Shown: positions 47,705 through 50,158 of the stretch, in pieces
Position numbering within the stretch: position 1 is the first letter of the stretch
Layout of the letters: each line of letters opens with the position of its first letter
DNA from: Rhodoferax sp.
GTDB taxonomy: Bacteria; Pseudomonadota; Gammaproteobacteria; Burkholderiales; Burkholderiaceae_C
Assembly (NCBI GenBank): GCA_016790475.1
Contig: JAEUOX010000280.1
Coordinates: 1 to 50,158 of the forward strand
Length of the DNA stretch: 50,158 bases
Reading direction: 5' to 3'
Program-made: the position numbers and the translations under genes
Notes under the pieces: model-generated
What the model was told of the DNA's origin: nothing
Seen by the model: the letters and a program-made list of their open reading frames with translations, nothing else
Databases searched by the model: none

Positions 47705-48949
47705 ATGGATCAACGCGAGCTGCTGGCCCGTGCGGCACACCTGGATGCCGGTGACGCCCTGGCCCCGCTGCGGGAGGCTTTCCACATGCCCGAGGGCATG
47801 GTCTACCTGGATGGCAATTCCCTGGGCCTGATGCCCAAGGCCGTGCCGGCCCGGCTGCAGGCGGTCGCCCACCAGGAATGGTCCGAGGGGCTGATCCGCT
47901 CCTGGTCGAACGCCGGCTGGTTCGACCTGCCGATGGCGGTCGGCGACCGGATCGCGCCGGTGATCGGCGCCGGCCCGGGCGAGGTGGCCGTCGGCGACTC
48001 CACGTCGGTGAACCTCTTCAAGTGCCTGGCGGCTGCGCTGCATCTGCGGCCCGGGCGCACGGTCATCCTGGCCGAGGCCAACAACTTCCCGACCGACATC
48101 TACATGGCCCAGGGGCTGGCCGCGCTGGTGCCCGGCGTCCGCATCGAGTTCCTGGAAGAGGGGCAGACGGTGGCGCAGCGCGTGCATGACCAGGTGGCCG
48201 TCGTGCTGCTGAGCCATGTCGACTACCGCACCGCGGTCGTGCGCGACATGGAGCGCATCAATCGCGAGGCCCGTGCCGGCGGTGCGCTGGTACTGTGGGA
48301 TCTGTCCCATACTGCGGGCGCGGTGCATTGCGACCTGCGCGGCAGTGGCAGCGACCTGGCCGTGGGCTGCACCTACAAATACCTCAACGGGGGCCCGGGC
48401 GCGCCGGCCTACTGCTGGATCCGGGCCGAACTGATGGAGCAGGTGCGCCAGCCGCTGGCGGGCTGGATGGGCCATGCGGCGCCGTTCGGTTTCCCGCGCG
48501 ACTATGCGCCGGCGCCCGGTGCGCGACGCATGGTCTGCGGCACACCCCAGGTGCTGAGCCTCAGCGCGCTGGACGAGGCGCTGAAGATCTGGGGCGGGGT
48601 GGACCTGGCGGCGCTGTTCGCGAAGTCCCGCGTGATGACGGATTTCTTCATCGAGGCGGTCGAGGCGCTGTGTGCCGGGCACGGCCTGCAGCTGCGGGTG
48701 CCGCGCGATGCCGCCGCACGCGGCAGCCATGTGTCCTTCGACCTGCCGCAGGGCTTTGAGGTGATGCAGGCGCTGGCCGCGCGCGGCGTCATCGGGGATT
48801 TCCGAGCGCCAGCGACGATGCGCTTCGGCTTTGCGCCGATGTACCTGCGCTTTGCCGACGTGGCGCGCGCCGCGGTGCTGCTGCGCGACATCGTCGACAC
48901 CCGCGAATGGGACCAGCCGCGCTTTCGGGTGCGCGGCAAGGTCACCTGA
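47705..48949 (+). CDS. kynU: Kynureninase
   Basis: A 414-residue PLP hydrolase that splits kynurenine or hydroxykynurenine to an anthranilate and alanine. Family signatures are MVYLDGNSLGLMPKAV, the phosphate-binding VGDSTSVNLFK, ALVLWDLSHTAGAV (Asp for the pyridine nitrogen), the PLP lysine in AVGCTYKYLNGGPGAP and WMGHAAPFGF. Length is normal. The ribosome binding site GGAGG lies inside the end of the TDO gene; the start is three bases after that stop. No kynurenine formamidase (kynB) gene is present in the operon. Confidence 0.95.
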   Translation: MDQRELLARAAHLDAGDALAPLREAFHMPEGMVYLDGNSLGLMPKAVPARLQAVAHQEWSEGLIRSWSNAGWFDLPMAVGDRIAPVIGAGPGEVAVGDSTSVNLFKCLAAALHLRPGRTVILAEANNFPTDIYMAQGLAALVPGVRIEFLEEGQTVAQRVHDQVAVVLLSHVDYRTAVVRDMERINREARAGGALVLWDLSHTAGAVHCDLRGSGSDLAVGCTYKYLNGGPGAPAYCWIRAELMEQVRQPLAGWMGHAAPFGFPRDYAPAPGARRMVCGTPQVLSLSALDEALKIWGGVDLAALFAKSRVMTDFFIEAVEALCAGHGLQLRVPRDAAARGSHVSFDLPQGFEVMQALAARGVIGDFRAPATMRFGFAPMYLRFADVARAAVLLRDIVDTREWDQPRFRVRGKVT

Positions 48950-48956
48950 CGGCGCC

Positions 48957-50158
48957 ATGCAGTCGCGTCCCAACCTTGTCTTTGTCCTCGCGGACGATCT
49001 CGGCTATGCCGATCTGGGCTGCTACGGTGCCCGCGCGTCGGTATCCCCCCATCTCGACCGGCTCGCGGCCGGGGGGATCACCTTCGACTGGGCCTACTCC
49101 AACTCTCCGGTCTGCTCGCCGACGCGCTTTGCGCTGATGAGCGGGCGCTACCAGTACCGGTTGCCGGGGGGCTCGGAGGAGCCGCTGACCTTCGCCCGGA
49201 TGAAGCGTGCGCCCGGCCTGCTGGGCTTTCCGCCGGAGCACCCGAGCCTGCCCTCGCTGCTGCGGGGTGCCGGCTACCGGACGGCGCTGGTCGGCAAATG
49301 GCACCTGGGCACGCCGCCGGAGTTCGATCCGCTGCGCTCCGGCTACGAGGAGCACTTCGGTTGTTATGGCGGTGGCCTGGACTACCACAGCTACCTGACG
49401 ATGGGCGGCGACCGGGACCTGTGGGACAACGGCCAGCCGGCCCCGGGCTCGGGCTACCTGACCGACCGGCTGACCGACCGCGCCGTCGATTTCGTGCAGC
49501 GGTGCGCCCGCAGCGACGAGCCCTTCCTGCTGAGCCTGCACTACACCGCGCCGCACTGGCCCTGGCAGACCCGGGAGGACGAAGCCGAATCGCGGCGCAT
49601 CGGCAGTGCGGTGCAGCATGCCGACGGCGGTTCGGTCGACACCTACCGGCGCATGGTGCTGCAGATGGACGAAGGCATCGGCCGCCTGGTCGACGCAATG
49701 CGTGCCAACGGCCAGCTGGACAACACGCTGATCGTGTTCACCAGCGACAACGGCGGCGAGCGCTTCTCGGACAGCTGGCCGCTGATCGGCGGCAAGATGG
49801 ACCTGACCGAAGGCGGCATCCGGGTGCCCTGCATCGCGCACTGGCCGGCGCGCGTGCCGGCGGGCCGGGTCAGCGCCCAGCTGTCGATGACGATGGACTG
49901 GGTGGCCACGATGCTGGACGCGGCCGGCGTCGCGCCCCACCCGGACTGGCCACTGGACGGCATCTCGCTGCTGCCGATGCTGCAGGATCCCGCGCAGGTC
50001 GTGCCGCGCGAGCTGTTCTGGCGCATGAAGTACCGCGAACAGTGGGCGATGCGCGCCGACCGCTGGAAGTACCTGGTGGTCGACGGCCACGAGTACCTGT
50101 TCGACCTGCACGCCGACCAGCGCGAGCGGGCCAATGTCGCGCGCCGCTACCCGGAGCG
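48957..50158 (+). CDS. Sulfatase (arylsulfatase-like), cut by the window end
   Basis: At least 400 residues of a type I sulfatase; the stop codon is beyond 50158. The metal-binding start NLVFVLADDLGYADLGCYG (Asp13, Asp14) and the activation motif CSPTR at Cys53, which is oxidised to formylglycine, are intact, as are GKWHLG and the late SDNGG. There is no signal peptide at the start, so it is predicted to be cytoplasmic. It begins seven bases after kynU, so it belongs to the same operon. It may remove sulfate from an aryl or indolyl ester before catabolism (inference). Confidence 0.9.
   Translation, partial: MQSRPNLVFVLADDLGYADLGCYGARASVSPHLDRLAAGGITFDWAYSNSPVCSPTRFALMSGRYQYRLPGGSEEPLTFARMKRAPGLLGFPPEHPSLPSLLRGAGYRTALVGKWHLGTPPEFDPLRSGYEEHFGCYGGGLDYHSYLTMGGDRDLWDNGQPAPGSGYLTDRLTDRAVDFVQRCARSDEPFLLSLHYTAPHWPWQTREDEAESRRIGSAVQHADGGSVDTYRRMVLQMDEGIGRLVDAMRANGQLDNTLIVFTSDNGGERFSDSWPLIGGKMDLTEGGIRVPCIAHWPARVPAGRVSAQLSMTMDWVATMLDAAGVAPHPDWPLDGISLLPMLQDPAQVVPRELFWRMKYREQWAMRADRWKYLVVDGHEYLFDLHADQRERANVARRYPE

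Noticed and set aside
46830-48949. Plain kynBAU tryptophan-to-anthranilate operon
   Set aside because: KynB is absent, the TDO is divergent and the genes are fused to a gentisate-type ring-cleavage set, so the ordinary reading does not explain the operon.
1-50158. tRNA, rRNA, CRISPR, prophage or insertion sequences
   Set aside because: No tRNA cloverleaf, rRNA segment, regularly spaced repeat array, transposase or integrase was recognised in reading both strands; a tRNA or Rfam scan could still find a small RNA.

Overview
The window is one continuous piece of a GC-rich (about 70%) bacterial chromosome, densely packed with genes and lacking rRNA, tRNA, insertion sequences, phage genes or CRISPR. 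The gene content (a Bug-type solute receptor, an fdsGBA formate dehydrogenase, a CadR/PbrR-type regulator, a priA-hemE neighbourhood, a gentisate-type ring-cleavage gene) and the codon usage fit a betaproteobacterium of the order Burkholderiales, perhaps near Rubrivivax, Leptothrix or Ideonella. The genus cannot be fixed from the sequence alone.

Layout. 1-8.3 kb: an unassigned 424-base end, a periplasmic Bug receptor, the Rep helicase, an AEC permease apparently co-transcribed with a CHASE-PAS-GGDEF-EAL protein, and an SDR oxidoreductase. 8.3-15.5 kb (all minus strand): priA, an unusually AT-rich spacer with two perfect DnaA boxes, hemE, a small hypothetical gene, a ScsB-type DsbD, a DUF167 protein and a stand-alone alanyl-tRNA editing protein. 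15.5-19.8 kb: a B12-binding radical SAM protein, a small Cys-rich protein, an outer-membrane barrel, an HD protein and an SDR. 19.9-26.7 kb: the NAD-dependent molybdenum formate dehydrogenase operon fdsG-fdsB-fdsA-fdhD-fdsD, ending against a histidine-phosphatase-like gene. 26.7-34.2 kb: phospholipase A1, a CDF metal exporter divergent from a CadR-like regulator, a PNPOx/PNPOx/GAF protein, a hemerythrin-like protein, a YgjP-type metallopeptidase, a threonine dehydratase-like enzyme and a DUF1569 protein.

34.2-40.8 kb: an AbrB/PIN toxin-antitoxin pair, then a tightly overlapping five-gene operon (LysE exporter, EamA exporter, cupin, aminotransferase, PhzF isomerase) divergent from a MocR-type regulator, with direct repeats between them. 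40.8-43.2 kb: a nitric-oxide stress module with nsrR, a divergent HPP-CBS membrane protein and the ytfE/scdA di-iron repair gene, with NsrR-type 23-base dyads before ytfE and before nsrR.

43.2-50.2 kb is the most unusual part. A GntR/FCD regulator faces a plus-strand operon encoding a gentisate 1,2-dioxygenase-type bicupin, an FAH-family hydrolase, a flavin reductase, a divergent tryptophan 2,3-dioxygenase, a kynureninase and a sulfatase that runs off the window. Kynurenine-pathway enzymes and a gentisate-type ring-cleavage pair in one operon suggest a route in which a ring-hydroxylated tryptophan or indole compound is turned into a 5-hydroxyanthranilate-like acid and cleaved directly. That substrate assignment is inference.
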